Shown here: one piece after another, positions 1 through 18,074 of the stretch
How positions within the stretch are numbered: the first letter of the stretch is position 1
Layout of the letters: every line of letters begins with the position of its first letter
Origin: Eriocheir sinensis
Taxonomy: Eukaryota; Arthropoda; Malacostraca; Decapoda; Varunidae
Reading direction: 5' to 3'
Length of the DNA: 64,000 nt
NCBI RefSeq assembly: GCF_024679095.1
Contig: NC_066567.1
Span: 10,579,719 to 10,643,718, forward strand
Notes under the pieces: model-generated
Database searches by the model: none
Told to the model about the DNA's origin: nothing
The model's input: the letters and a program-made list of their open reading frames with translations, nothing else
Position numbers and translations under genes: made by a program

Positions 1-199
1 CTCCTCTGGTAGGCTCAGTAACTACCTGCTTAAGAAAATTATCTTGTATAACTTCAAGAAAGTCCTCGACTTCCAGGTCACCCACTAGGTCTTCCCAGTC
101 TATATTCCTATAATTAAAGTCCCCCATTATGCAGACATTTCTACTCCTACAAAAACAAAAACGACACAAAATAAAAACAAAAAGACGTCCGCCCCTTAC
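1..199. other. Intron of the ZYG11/ZER1-like gene
   Basis: Sequence downstream of the last visible exon. No coding similarity was seen. It has A-rich runs at 150-180. Confidence 0.5.
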
Positions 200-340
200 C
201 TTTATCACATCGGGGCGCGGGTTCTCAAAGTGCGTAGTGAGCATGAAGATCTTGTAGAGGATCTTGGGGACGTACTCTATCCTGGACGGGTACCTGCGTA
301 GCGCCTCCACCAGCTGGTCCGCCCTCGCCACCCCCGTAAC
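200..340 (-). CDS. ZYG11/ZER1-like, LRR-to-ARM junction exon
   Basis: The exon is 141 nt (47 codons, phase 0 at both ends). The acceptor CCCGGGCAG lies above 340 and the donor GTAAGGGG below 200. It encodes V-T-G-V-A-R-A-D-Q-L then V-E-A-L-R-R-Y, followed by a helix ending in P-D-V-I-K. It is too short to stand out as an ORF and was found by its homology to the ZYG11B continuation and by its clean splice sites. Confidence 0.85.
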
Positions 341-1892
341 CTGCCCGGGGAAAGGTGCCAAAATGAACAAATAAAATAAATAGATGAATGAGTAAAAAGG
401 AAAGTAAAAAAAAAAAAAAAAAGTCAGTCTGAATGGCTCAAGGAGAAGGTCAATTTGGGTGCATTCAAACTCACCGCACGGAAGGTCACATTTTTGGGGG
501 TGGGCTATTGGGTACTGGGGAAGGGAAGGGGGTTGTGCAGAGGTGAAGAGAGAGAGAGGGACGTATTTTTTAACATTTCGACCCCAAAGTTGTTTTTTTT
601 ACAGAAGAGGAAACAGTTCAAGGGCACAAAAAAAGGAAACAAAAAATGAAAAAAAAAAAAAAAAAGGCCGCTACTCACTGCTCCTACAAGAGTCAAGAGG
701 AGTGGCTGAAAGACAGGTCAATTTCAGGAGAAGAGGTGACCTGATACCCTCCTCTTGAAAGTAGCCCACACATATTTGACAAGGCTTTCGGAGCAGTTTT
801 GGGGGGCATTTCCAGGGGTAGTTTTATGACACTGATGGTAGTCTGACCCTAGTACACATATTTGACAAGGCTTTCGGAGCAATTTGGGGGCATTTCCAGG
901 GGTAGTTTTATGACCCTGGTGGTAGTCTGACCCTAGTACACATAATTATTTGACAAGGCTTTCAGAGCAAATTTGGGGGGCATTTCCAGGGGTAGTTTTA
1001 TGACCCTGGTGGTAGTCTGACCCTAGTACATATATTTGACAAGGCTTTTGTAGCAATTCTGGGGGCATTTCCAGGGATAGTTTTATGACCCTGGTGGTAG
1101 TCTGATCCTAGCACATATATTTGACAAGGTTTTCGCAGCAGTTTGGGGTATTTCCAGGGGTAGTTTTGTGACCCTGGTGGTAGTCTGACCCTGGTAGTAG
1201 TCTGACACTAGTACATATATTTGACAAGGCTTTTGCAGCAGTTTGGGGTATTTCCAGGGATATTTTTATGACCCTGGTGATAGTCTGACCCTAGTACATA
1301 TATTTGACAAGGTTTTCGCAGCAGTTTGGGATATTTCCAGGGGTAGTTTTATGACCCTGGGCAATAACAGTGGACGGGTTAATAGGGTCACATGGGTTAC
1401 GAGTCCCTCCCTCTCTTGACAACCATATAATCTCTTCCATCAGTCAAATCAGTCAAGAGAATCCAATGCCAATGAAGACGGAAGATATGAGGAGGCTGAA
1501 CAACACGGAAGAAATGGCTATGGACCGACAACAGTGGAGGAGGCTCATATCCCGTCCAACCCCACCATAGAGAATAAATGGACGTTAAACGATGATGATG
1601 ATGATGATGATGCAAATGAAGACACAAACAAGTACACGTCAAGTTGGTGGCAAGTTGGAACGGAAAACACCGGCAGGAAGAGGTTGCAAGATGGATGAAG
1701 GAGCTTGAGTAACAGACTTCTTAGAACCCTTCAATATTAATGTTTGGGATTTGGAAGAGGATCAAGATAGACCTAAACCTCAACTTTCTTATCTACCTTA
1801 GGCTTCCAAGATAAGGTGGAGGAGGAGGAGGAGGAGGAGGAAGATTGAGAATGAGGACAGGAGAGAAAGGAATGGGAATGAGAAAAAAGATT

Positions 1893-1924
<32 letters not shown>

Positions 1925-3071
1925 GGAGAAGAATGAGGAGGAGAACATAAAAGATAAAGGAGGAGGAGGAGGAGGAGAAGGAGGAGAAGGAAGAAAATCA
2001 TGAGAAGGAAAAAAAAGATTGAGAAAGAGGAGGAGGAGGAAGAAAATCATAAGGAGAAAAAAAAGATTGAGAAAGAGGAGGAGAAAAAAGATGAAGAAAG
2101 ACGTAGAGAAGAAGGAGAACAAAGAAGAGATAGACAAACAAAACAACAGAGGAAGCAACAACAATAAAAAAAAAATTTTTTTTAAATAAGCAACCACCCA
2201 ACAACTTACGGTAATATTAAACCCGTCGAGGAAGATCGTGTCGAGGCAGAGAGACGTGAGCATCAGCCCCAAAAACTCAAGGTTCGGATGACCCTTAAGG
2301 AAGTAGTGAAGATCCTCGGGCTGGGTCTGGTCCTGGCCGGAGATATCGAAGGACCGCAGCTTAGGGCCGAAGAACGGATCTCGCAGTAGCGCCGGGACCA
2401 CAGAGCAGGAGGGAATGAGGCGCGTCAGAAGGTCGTGGTTGTTCTTATTCTCACTGACGTCAAGATGCACGAGTTCCCGGAGGTCTCGTAAAACTTCCCC
2501 GGTCTCCTTAACGCGTAGGACCTTAAGGTTGTACATGTTGAGGGAGCGTAGGGTCTTGGCGCGTATCCTGAGGCACTCCACCGACTCCAGCTCATTGCAG
2601 TTTGAGATGTCCAGCGAGGTGAGGTGCTTCAGGTCAGTGCAGATGTTGAGGAGGGCGTGCGATGCGAGTTTCGTGCCGCTGACGTTCAACACATGCAGGT
2701 TCCTGAGCTTGCTGAGGCCGACGTAGAGCCTAGGCGAGGCCGCACCCTTCTGCGACTGCGGCGAGGAGAAGGACGACCCGCTCACGCTCAGCTCCTGGAT
2801 GTTGTTCAGAGTCCACTCACCGAAACAGCTGATCAGTTCGTCCACAGACACCTTGGATAGGTTTTTCACTTCCACCGACTGTATTTGGTGACTCCTAAGC
2901 ATCCGCAGTCCCTTACAAGTCACATTATCGGCGTTGTGGAGGTTGACCTGGCTCAGTCGGACCGCCACGGGGTCAAATAGGGTCATGCTCAGGTCGCTGA
3001 GCAAACCCTTTCGGTCCAGTGTCAGGAGAAGCAGATTCGCAACTTTCTGGTGAAAAAACGCATTGGAGTCC
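200..3071 (-). CDS. ZYG11/ZER1-family LRR protein, partial gene (2 exons)
   Basis: Two exons, 2210-3071 and 200-340, joined across a 1.87-kb intron in phase 0, give about 334 residues of a leucine-rich-repeat protein. The LRR part has repeated L-x-x-L-x-x-L-(D/N)-(V/I)-S strips (NLHVLNVSGT, HLTSLDISNC, ELVHLDVSEN, KLRSFDISGQ). It leads into the segment QLVEALRRYPSRIEYVPKIL, which lines up with the start of the ARM region of ZYG11B (QIAEALKRY...). Family members are CUL2-RING substrate receptors that recognise N-terminal glycine degrons in the cytosol (family knowledge). The upstream end is an acceptor (TTTCTGTTTCAG before 3071), so 5' exons exist but were not found. The downstream end is a donor at 199, so the rest lies outside the window. 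ZYG11 and ZER1 are not separable here. Confidence 0.85.
585..762 (-). repeat. LINE 3'-end fragment (tail copy)
   Basis: Matches the 3' end of the LINE whose coding remnant is at 23262-23950. Shared blocks are the complement of GAGCTGTTTCCTCTGCTGTA, the 'cgctactcactgctcct' segment and 'gaggtgacctgataccctcc'. It ends in an A-rich run. It is a 5'-truncated copy inside the ZYG11-type intron. Confidence 0.65.
768..1362 (+). repeat. Dispersed minisatellite array A (~85-100-bp unit, about 7 copies)
   Basis: Direct repeats of a unit with 'tatttgacaaggctttcg', 'catttccaggggtag' and 'tttatgaccctggtggtag'. This copy lacks the 'ctgtaccatgaacctaaag' part seen in later arrays. The same family recurs at 36.3, 39.7, 42.6, 46.3, 51.1, 53.6, 57.1 and 60.8 kb. 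Confidence 0.85.
1363..2209. other. Intron remainder with purine-rich simple sequence
   Basis: Contains (GAT)n near 1590-1612 and GGA/GAA-rich simple repeats from about 1816 to 2160. Open frames here are simple-sequence artefacts. Confidence 0.6.
2210..3071 (-). CDS. ZYG11/ZER1-like, LRR exon
   Basis: The exon is 862 nt. The acceptor ...TTTCAG lies just above 3071 and the donor GTAAGTTGT just below 2210. It opens with the third base of a codon and then reads D-S-N-A-F-F-H-Q-K, and ends after I-T in phase 0. The frame also stays open downstream into purine-rich intron DNA (about 1793-2209), giving a spurious low-complexity tail that should not be annotated as coding. No ATG is needed because the frame is open through to the acceptor. 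Confidence 0.85.
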
Positions 3072-3082
3072 CTGAAACAGAA

Positions 3083-3448
3083 AAGGACATCAGGTTCAAG
3101 TTCAAAAATGGTTCAGAACTTACCCTAATGAGAAAAGGACATCAGCTTCAAGTCCCAAAATGGTTCAGAACTTTTTTGTTTTACAGCAAAGGAGACAGCA
3201 CAAGGGCACATAAAATAGGAAACAATAAAAAAAGCCCGCTACTCGCTGCTCCTGTAAAGAATTCGAAGAGGTGGCTGACAGAGCAATCAATTACCCAAAT
3301 GAGAAAAGAGCATTAGCTTCAAGTACCAAAGTGGTTCAGAACTTACCCTGATGAGAAAAGGACATCAGGTTCAAGTTCAAAAATGGTTCAAAACTTATAC
3401 CCTAATGAGAAAAGAACATCAGCTCCAAATTCCAAAATGGTTCAGAAC
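3083..3448 (+). repeat. Short tandem block with an embedded LINE tail
   Basis: Repeats of 'ggttcagaacttaccctaat' plus 'gagaaaaggacatcag' and 'ttcaagt', with a LINE tail fragment at about 3172-3312. The unit matters because it supplies the empty target site for the TIR element inserted at 3452. Confidence 0.7.
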
Positions 3449-3451
3449 TTA

Positions 3452-4785
<1,334 letters not shown>

Positions 4786-4820
4786 TTACCCTAATGAGAC
4801 TGACACACACACACACACAC

Positions 4821-8545
<3,725 letters not shown>

Positions 8546-8860
8546 AGTCGCGATATGAAGTGATGTCGCCGCTCTCAAAATGTTTCGTACGGGAGCAATT
8601 GAAGGTAACGGAAGCGATGTGTATTTATTGTTTATGTTATAATGTTCCCTTTTAATGGTAATCTATAATACGTTGTGATGTAAAACACGGTAAAATAACA
8701 TAGTAGTACCTGAATTACAATTATACATTCATTTGCTTTAAAAAATGCAACTGCGAATGTCATGTGTTGTCTTCAGTACTGAAGACAACCTTGAAATGAT
8801 TCAGCTCACGTCGTGTGCTTATCTTTGCAAAACAGTTGTTATATGTTGTTCAGATTTAGG

Positions 8861-8946
<86 letters not shown>

Positions 8947-9374
8947 TGGGTCATTCCATGAATTATCTTCTGCAGTTATTAATACACACGCACAGTATGA
9001 CACGAAGCGAATGGACAGTTACTTGCATTACTTTGCGTTTTATTGATTAAGAAACGATCAAATAATAAGGTTTCACATTAAACACCTTTTATTCACTATT
9101 GTGGCTTCTTATCATAAGCATGGGCACTGAAATATATAGTAAAATTGCTCAGTGACGATGATGAATGAAGAATGCCTTCATAGGTAGGGTTGCCATATCT
9201 GAACTATCAAAATTCCGGACGCCTCTACGAACACTCTACCATAGCCTAATGTTTGGCAGCGCTGCGATTAGCCTACCCGCCCGACCACCACCTCCATTTC
9301 AAAGCCATATTTTCTTATTTCCCCACCTTCCTCCATTAGTTTGCTATAAAATTACTTATGAATTGTCCACCACC

Positions 9375-9423
<49 letters not shown>

Positions 9424-9424
9424 T
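8546..9424. other. Unassigned sequence with (TA)n at about 8860-8944
   Basis: AT-rich DNA without recognisable coding similarity. A pure TA tract of about 80 bp runs to 8944, and CCA/CTA triplet repeats lie at about 9366-9431. Confidence 0.5.
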
Positions 9425-11740
<2,316 letters not shown>

Positions 11741-11965
11741 TGACAGTCATACGCGGTGGAGTTTAGCACCTCGCCGCTACCCCTCTAAGTTCCCCCTTCA
11801 CACCACCCTCCCTCTCCATTATGTCTCTATTTTTAGCTCTCCCAAACCACACCCCACCCTCTCCCTCCCTCTACTGTAGCCTATTTACTATTAGTTTCTT
11901 GTATTTTTAATTTGTATATTTTCAGCCTGACGTCTGCCTTACATTAATAAACCTATTATTATTAT
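11741..11965 (+). repeat. Probable LINE 3' end with ATT tail
   Basis: Ends in 'cctgacgtctgccttacatt' followed by AATAAA and (ATT)n. The layout is that of a non-LTR 3' UTR. No convincing coding sequence was seen. Confidence 0.4.
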
Positions 11966-12112
11966 GAACACACTAAATTGGATCATCTCGAATGCTATGG
12001 TTGAAGAAATGAGCGAAGTTACGTAACATCCTAAACTTCATCTAAGTAGCGAGGTTACGAAACCTGACAATGAATTAGAATGGGGATGAAAGGAAATAGA
12101 GAGAAGATGATT

Positions 12113-12375
12113 ATTTTTTTTTACAGCGAAGGAAGCGGCTCAAGGGCGAAAAAAAAGGAAAGAAATAAAGTAGAAAAAAAAATTATGAAAAAAATCCTGG
12201 TATTCACTGTTCCTATATTAAAGAGTGCTGAGTGGCCAAAAGAGAGGTCAATTTCGGGAGGAGAGATGCCCTGAATGCTTTTTTTGTTTTTTTTTACAGC
12301 TAAGGAATCAGGTCAAGGGCAACAACAACAAAAAAAAAGGTGTAAAAAAAAAAATCCCGCTAATCTCCGAATGAT
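12113..12375 (-). repeat. Two LINE tail fragments in tandem
   Basis: Two copies of the 'acagc(g/t)aaggaa..ggctcaagggc' tail (start ~12122 and ~12295), with the first extending into 'ggtcaatttcgggaggagag'. Same family as 585-762. Confidence 0.6.
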
Positions 12376-12744
12376 ACAAAAGCATATACTAAAAATAAGG
12401 TCAAATCACGCACGTTGAGACTTTCTTACGCCATGACAAGGCCAGAAACCAAGATTTAGTTAACTTACTAAGGTGTGGCAATTCACGCTGGCATGGAAAT
12501 CTGTCCCTTTGTAAGTCATGCCATTGAGGGGAAAATTACTCTCACTGCGAGACATGTTATCTTGATCTCACAAATCCAGCAGCAGTTCCCCGTAATGATA
12601 ACTTATCTGCTGGGAGTTAGCATTTGAGTTTTTCTGCTTCATGTTGAGCAGATATCTTCTATATTGCCCATTAATGTTGTTTCCACTGGGTACTTCCTCC
12701 CTTCTCCTCTCTTGAATACTGCTGCATGGGTGTGGGAAACTTGA

Positions 12745-12938
12745 TGCACACACACACACACCCACACACACACACACACATATAAAGGTTACTGGCTGGC
12801 GAATTCAAGTTCAGTGTGTGACCAAAATAAAAAATGGAATGAATGAATGATGTACACACACACACACACACACACACACTTTACTGGCAGGCAATTGAAG
12901 TTGCGAGTGTGATAAGATCATGATAACTGGAATGAATG

Positions 12939-12975
<37 letters not shown>

Positions 12976-13153
12976 ATTTTAGACATATATAGAGTGGGAG
13001 ACAGGACTGCCCGAGCTTGAGCTTAGGCCCTGTATACTATAAATAGGTAAATAAACTGAAACTTAAAGAACTGTCTGACAAAACTGTTTGAAAGTCAGGT
13101 CAAAACAAGCCTGCTCAATCCTGTAAAAATACAATTAGGTAAGAACAATTAGG

Positions 13154-13194
<41 letters not shown>
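12745..13194. repeat. (CA)n tracts with duplicated spacers and a LINE/SINE tail
   Basis: CA runs at about 12745-12780, 12854-12879, 12942-12973 and 13156-13193. Two are followed by similar 'ttactggc' spacers, pointing to a tandem duplication of about 95 bp. 12996-13160 carries a 'gcttaggccctgta...ggtaaata' retroposon-tail motif, also seen at 14230-14283. Confidence 0.55.
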
Positions 13195-13195
<1 letters not shown>

Positions 13196-13277
13196 ATAGC
13201 TTCCCGCAAAGAAACATAGAGGTTTGGAAAAGACTAAGTGAGGAAGTAGTATCGGCGAAGAGTGTGCACAACTTTAA

Positions 13278-13492
13278 CCCGGTAGCAGTGACGGGCCAAA
13301 TTTGTGGCTTTACCGTGTAGCAGCGACAGGCCAAATTTGTGCCATGATACAAACCCCCCAAAATAGATGATACATAATCTGATCACAAAGGCTTTGATAA
13401 ATATTATGAAATGGTTTGTGTGAGGGGTGATGTTTTCTCATTTTCCTCGCTTGGAGGGACCATTAAGAAATATGATCCTCGCTGCTACCGGG
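13278..13492. mobile_element. TTAA-flanked MITE, short copy (piggyBac-like)
   Basis: 215 bp from CCCGGTAGCAG to CTGCTACCGGG, flanked by TTAA at 13274-13277 and 13493-13496. It contains one to two copies of the unit 'gggccaaatttgtggcttta', whereas the related copy at 35142 has many. TTAA duplication and CCC-starting ends are piggyBac hallmarks. There is no coding capacity. Confidence 0.8.
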
Positions 13493-13537
13493 TTAAGGAA
13501 AAGCTAGACGAGTACAGACATGTAGACGAGACCACAT

Positions 13538-13792
13538 GTTTAATGCCGAGATTTTCTATTCTCTTTTTTCTATTACTCTCTCGGTCCCACACGTCCTCTG
13601 CGTGTATCGAAACACACGAGAAATTAATCACAATAAGGAGAGGGTATTCCCCGGCTGCCTGGGATTGAACCCGCGACCAGCGTGACGGGAGAGCCACTCC
13701 TTACCGAGTCGGCCAAAGAGGTACCCCACTGGCTAAGTGGGTTATGGGAGGCTCGTTCATTAGGCCGTCACCGCACTACACGGCTTTCCCCC
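13538..13792 (-). mobile_element. tRNA-derived SINE, copy 1
   Basis: On the minus strand a tRNA-like head has an A-box-like TGGCCGACTCGG and a B box GGTTCAATCCC preceded by GGTCGCG. It is followed by a body ending in 'aaaatctcggcattaaac'. It is nearly identical to 13990-14230, so the two are copies of one family. No intact tRNA cloverleaf is claimed. Confidence 0.75.
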
Positions 13793-13989
13793 CTATGTAG
13801 ATTCATTTCTGTGTGTTGAGACCTTTAGACAGTGACCCATTTTGGTGCACAATTTACAATGTCCCGTGAGACATACCTCCAACTCTCCCATTTTCTATTA
13901 TCCTCAGAGAGCATGGGCCATCCTACCTGTTACCCCTTCGGGGAAACTCAACAGAACCGCAGGATAGGATGCCCACCGCTATGCCACCA

Positions 13990-14286
13990 GTTTAATGCCG
14001 AGATTTTCTGTTCTCTTTTTTCTATTACTCTCTCGGTCCCACACGTCCTCTGCGTGTATCAAAACACACGAAATTAATCACAACAGGAGAGGGTATTCCC
14101 GGCTGCCTGGGATTGAACCCGCGACCAGCGTGACGGGAGAGCCACTCCTTACCGAGTCGGCCAAAGAGGTACCCCACTGGCTAAGTGGGTTATGGGAGGC
14201 TCGTTCATCAGGCCGTCGCCGCACTACACATGAGCGTAAGCCCAGGCCCTGTAAAATTACTGCTAGGTAAAACTAGGTAAATACAA
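13990..14286 (-). mobile_element. tRNA-derived SINE, copy 2, with flanking tail motif
   Basis: Same A and B boxes as copy 1. The segment 14228-14286 ('aagcccaggccctgta...aggtaaatac') is the retroposon-tail motif also seen near 13015. The sequence between the copies (about 13793-13989) is unassigned. Confidence 0.7.
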
Positions 14287-14451
14287 CAGTTACCTGAACT
14301 GTAGCCTTTGCGTGTCATCGGTGAGAGATGGCTGGGAGGTGCAGACATCCGTGACGTGGCTGGCAATGAACTCCACAACCAGCTGCTGCAGACTGCCCGG
14401 ACAGTCTACCATCCTGGCATAGTCACTGCAGGGAGGACCAGGATCAGGATT

Positions 14452-14566
14452 TATTTTATTAGTGTTTTGTTTTTTATGGTGAGGGAGGCGGCTCAAGGGA
14501 AGAAGAAATACCGCTCTGACAGAAGAAAGAGGAAGGAGTGGTCAACCAAGAGGTCAATTTCGGGTG
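14452..14566 (-). repeat. LINE tail fragment
   Basis: Contains 'gtgagggaggcggctcaagg', 'accgctctgac' and 'gtcaatttcggg', a diverged copy of the 585-762 family. Confidence 0.5.
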
Positions 14567-15025
14567 GAGGTTAGGTTAGGTTAGGTTATTCTTGGGTAAA
14601 TGTTTAGTTCAGCTCCGCCTTCACAAAATACCTTAAACGCCTTCATATAATATCATGGCCTGCGGATTGGTAGTTATGGAAACAAAATATGAAGGTTTAT
14701 AATGTATTTCAAGGTGAAAGAGCTAAACTAAAGATATATTCCACCCCTTAATCCACACTATGTAGGTGTATATGGTAATTTGAGGTGGCAGAGCTAAACT
14801 AAACATTTACCTATGAATAACTTAACCATTCCCAACCTAACCTAACCTAATCAATTAAAAAGGGAACCAAAATATGAAGGTTTATAAGGTATTTCAAGGT
14901 GGAGGAGCTAAACTAAAGATATATCCCACCCCTTAATCCACAATATGAAGGTGTATATGGTAAGTTGAGGTGGCAGAGCTAAACTAAACATTTACCCAAG
15001 AAAATCCTAACCTAACCTAACCGAT
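14567..15025. mobile_element. Inverted-repeat element with TTAGG-rich ends
   Basis: The left end 'ggttaggttaggttattc..gggtaaatgtttag' is inverted at the right end (14978-15025, ending CCTAACCTAACC). The interior has inverted and direct copies of 'aatatgaaggt(g)tata' and 'gagctaaactaaa'. There is no coding frame. The terminal GGTTA repeats look telomere-like but belong to the element. Confidence 0.55.
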
Positions 15026-15540
15026 TAAAAAGAAAAGAAAATGAGCGCAGATAGACAACGACAAAGGGGGAAAGAGAAGGAGAATGAGAAGAAGAATGAG
15101 AGAAGATTGAAAGGAGAAAAGAAGAAAAAATAGAGAAAATTAACGCAGAAAGACAGGAAGGAGAAAGAGAATGAGAAGATAGAAAGGGGAAGAGAAGGAA
15201 AAAAAATTAGAGAGAATTAACGCAGAAAGACAGGAAGGAGAAAGAGAATGAGAAGAAGAATGAGAGAAGATACAAGGAAGCATAGAAGAAGAAGAAAAAT
15301 TAGAGAGAAGAATAAAAGGAAGAGAAGAATTAAAAGCAGAGAGAGAAGGAGAGGAGGAAACAGATGCAATGAAGAGAAGAAAGGAGGAAGAGAGATGAAA
15401 GAAGACACAGGAAGAGTAAGCGAGAAGAAAAGAAGGAAGAGGAAACAGGGAAGAAGACAAGAGAAGAAAGAGGAAGACACAGAAAGAGGACATCGACAGA
15501 AAGACAAAATGAGACAAAGAAAAATGAGGTGAATAAAAAC
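15026..15540. repeat. Purine-rich degenerate repeat
   Basis: Repeats of 'agaaagacaggaaggagaaa' and 'gagaatgagaagaagaatga'. The open frames on both strands are compositional. Confidence 0.6.
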
Positions 15541-15589
15541 AGGAACTAAACTTAACAAATGTGAAGCAAATGAAGTATCCTATGCAGTA

Positions 15590-15795
15590 GTTAGCTAGAT
15601 TAACCCCAAGACTATTCAACTGCCTGCCAAGGGACATCTGGGACATTTCTAACTGCAGCACGGAGACCTTCAAGAGAAAATTGGACTTGTTTCTGCAGGG
15701 GATTCCTGATGAGCCCCTGTCCGATGATTGTGGAGATCGACTCCGCGCCTCCAAAATACGATATTTCACCTCCATATTATAGTTACAGGACAAAA
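15590..15795 (+). pseudogene. LINE ORF2 C-terminal fragment
   Basis: Reads P-R-L-F-N-C-L-P-R-D-I then F-K-R-K-L-D-L-F-L and I-P-D-E-P, a typical end of a non-LTR reverse-transcriptase ORF. Only about 60 codons survive. Confidence 0.65.
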
Positions 15796-16800
15796 TACAT
15801 GTCCCTCAACCATAATATGAAGGCACAAGTACTTAGAAGTAAAGAAAAAGGCCTAATCCCCTTTCCCTAATGACCTTGGGGGACCCGTGGGAAATCGTTT
15901 TTTTTTGGGTGGGGGAGCAGATTTATACTACTCAAACCGAACTTTACATAACCTAACCTCTAATGGCGGGGGCCAAGAGGAAGGAGGAGGCGCAGAGTGA
16001 ATCTCCATATTTACCCCCTGCCCTACACGTGACTATTCCAAGGGGGCAGAGAGTAATAACTATCCCCCTGGCCAGCTGAGCCACACTGGGAGTGGAGCAC
16101 AGTGTGGGGGGGGCGGTGGACTCCCAAGTCATCCGTGCTGAACATCACCTAGACTAAAACAAGACAAGACAAGAGTAGGAAAAATGGTGAATGAAAACAG
16201 GAAGAAAAGGAAGAAAACAACACAAACCAAGACAAAAACAAGGCAAAAAACAAAACATGGACAGAAAACCCACAAAACAACCCTGGCACTAGGACACACG
16301 TATTCTGACCCTCTCGTTCCCTCCCGAACATGTCCAGAACGTGTACGGGACAGCCCCGAACGTGTCCTAAACGTGTTCGGCCTCCCTTTCATACCATACC
16401 TTTAATACCCTAAAACCAGGGCCAAATACACCTCGCTCGTCCAGGTGAGAGGGAACTTTAATTACCTGGCCATAAGGGGTTCTGTTTTGACAGATTTAGG
16501 GGGATTCGAACCCTTTAAAGAGAATCCAGAGGGTTTTATGGAGGATCGGATTCTATGTAAAGGGTTTGGATTCTCCTTCGAGGGCTCTCAAGTCGCCTCT
16601 GGATTCCTTATTTGGCCGTGTTTTTTCATTTATTATTGTCTCATGAGGGGTATTATCACTATTATTATCATTATTATTACTATTATTATTACTACGTTAT
16701 TGTTATTATTCTTATTGTCTTCCTCCTCTTCCTTGAGTTGTCGGTGGTCGGGAGTTTTGCCTTTGTAACGGTCTGTGGTCTTTCTCGGTCTGGGTCTTTT
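15796..16800. other. Unassigned stretch
   Basis: No gene recognised. Contains a G-rich 'ggggg' block near 15870-16110, A/C-rich repeats at 16185-16270 and (ATT)n at 16650-16715. Confidence 0.4.
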
Positions 16801-16804
16801 GAGT

Positions 16805-17910
16805 TTCTAAATTCCTGATTGATTGATTGATAGTTTATTGTTGCAGGTAAACAACAATGGAGAAGGGAGGAACATGCCATCCCAACCCCCAGGCAGGACA
16901 GAGTGTGATTATACAACTATTAATACGTCTCCTAGCTCTTCCTTTATTTTCTTTCCTCTTTCTTTGCCAAAAGTTATATATCATTGTCTTTACTGTCTCC
17001 ATTTCTGTGTCTTAAAAAAGAGCTCTTCCAATGGTGTCCTCTTCGTCCTGGTGGTATGGACGCTGGGATGCTGCTCTTCTCCTCGTCGTGGGCCGGGCAG
17101 AGCAAGATGAAGTGCCAGGTCCTCCAGCTCGTCTCCACACATGATGCACGGCGTACTCTCGTTGTTAAATCTTTTCCTATCTCTCAGCCTCATGTTATTT
17201 GTTCTGCAGTTGAAAAGGATGGCTGATGCTTCACTGTTGTCGTACACTTCCTCTTGTCCTCCCATCTCTTCTCTCCAGGTTCAATATATTTTCAGGGTTG
17301 CTTTTTCTTGCATTTCTTGTTTCCACATTTTTGTGTCCCATGCTCTAACTTCTTTTCTTATTTCGTCGTTTGTTTTGTGCCTCCTCTTATTCCCACCCTT
17401 TTTCTGTCTTCTATTAGTCCTTTCATCCCTCCATTCTTCTTTATCTGTCCTCTCATCTCTTCAACAACACTTTGTAGCAGTTCATTCCCTTCCCCTCTCA
17501 AAACATACATACTCCCACTTCTCTTATATATATAGCTGCTACCCGGGCATAACTTGGGGCTCCTGCAGTATCTTCCTGCACACACTGTTCTCTATTCTTT
17601 GCAACCTGTCTATCTCTTGCTTTGTGAAATCTATTATGTTGGCCCCATACAATATTGCTAGAAGAGCCACACTTTTCCAGTATGTTTTCCCTATCAGTAG
17701 TCTTGAGCAGCTCCTTGCCACAACTGAGTAAGTCATATTTGCCATTCTGGTTGCTTTTTGTATCATAGACTCTTTCTGTGCTTTAAATAAATTTCTGGTG
17801 TCATTTATTATAATACCTAGATATTTCATATTATCCCTAACCTGTATCCCTGCTATCTCCTGTGGTTTGTCTTTCATATTAAATATTATTATTATTATCA
17901 TCATCATCAT
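16805..17910 (-). pseudogene. LINE 3' half (RT C-terminus, zinc knuckle, 3' UTR)
   Basis: Minus-strand pieces read L-A-I-L-Y-G-A-N-I-I-D-F-T and R-I-E-N-S-V-C-R-K-I-L (17539-17770). Farther on comes a C-x2-C...H motif, C-I-M-C-G-D-E-L-E-D-L-A-L-H (about 17090-17150). The 3' UTR has 'gggggttgggatggcatg' and ends CAATAAACTATCAATCAATC at 16812-16850. Frames are interrupted. It shares its 3' UTR with the plus-strand copy at 18075-19345. Confidence 0.75.
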
Positions 17911-18070
17911 CCTCTTCCTCCTTTTATTATTTTTTTTTATTATTACTTGGTTGTTACGGTATTCAGTATTATCTTATTTTCCTCCTCTTTCTTTCATTTC
18001 TCCTCTTCCTCCTCCTCCTCTTCTTCCTCCTGTTATATTTATTTTTCTTTCTTCCTCCTCCTCTTCCTAA
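17880..18070. repeat. ATT/ATC and CCT-rich simple sequence
   Basis: Separates two divergently oriented LINE copies. Triplet and pyrimidine runs only. Confidence 0.6.
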
Positions 18071-18074
18071 TTAA

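Noticed and set aside
1793..2209. C-terminal low-complexity extension of the LRR frame
   Set aside because: It lies past a strong GTAAGTTGT donor, and the next exon continues the family sequence in phase.
13600..13720. A functional tRNA gene on the minus strand
   Set aside because: The A and B boxes are present but the sequence is embedded in a duplicated SINE and no complete cloverleaf could be drawn.
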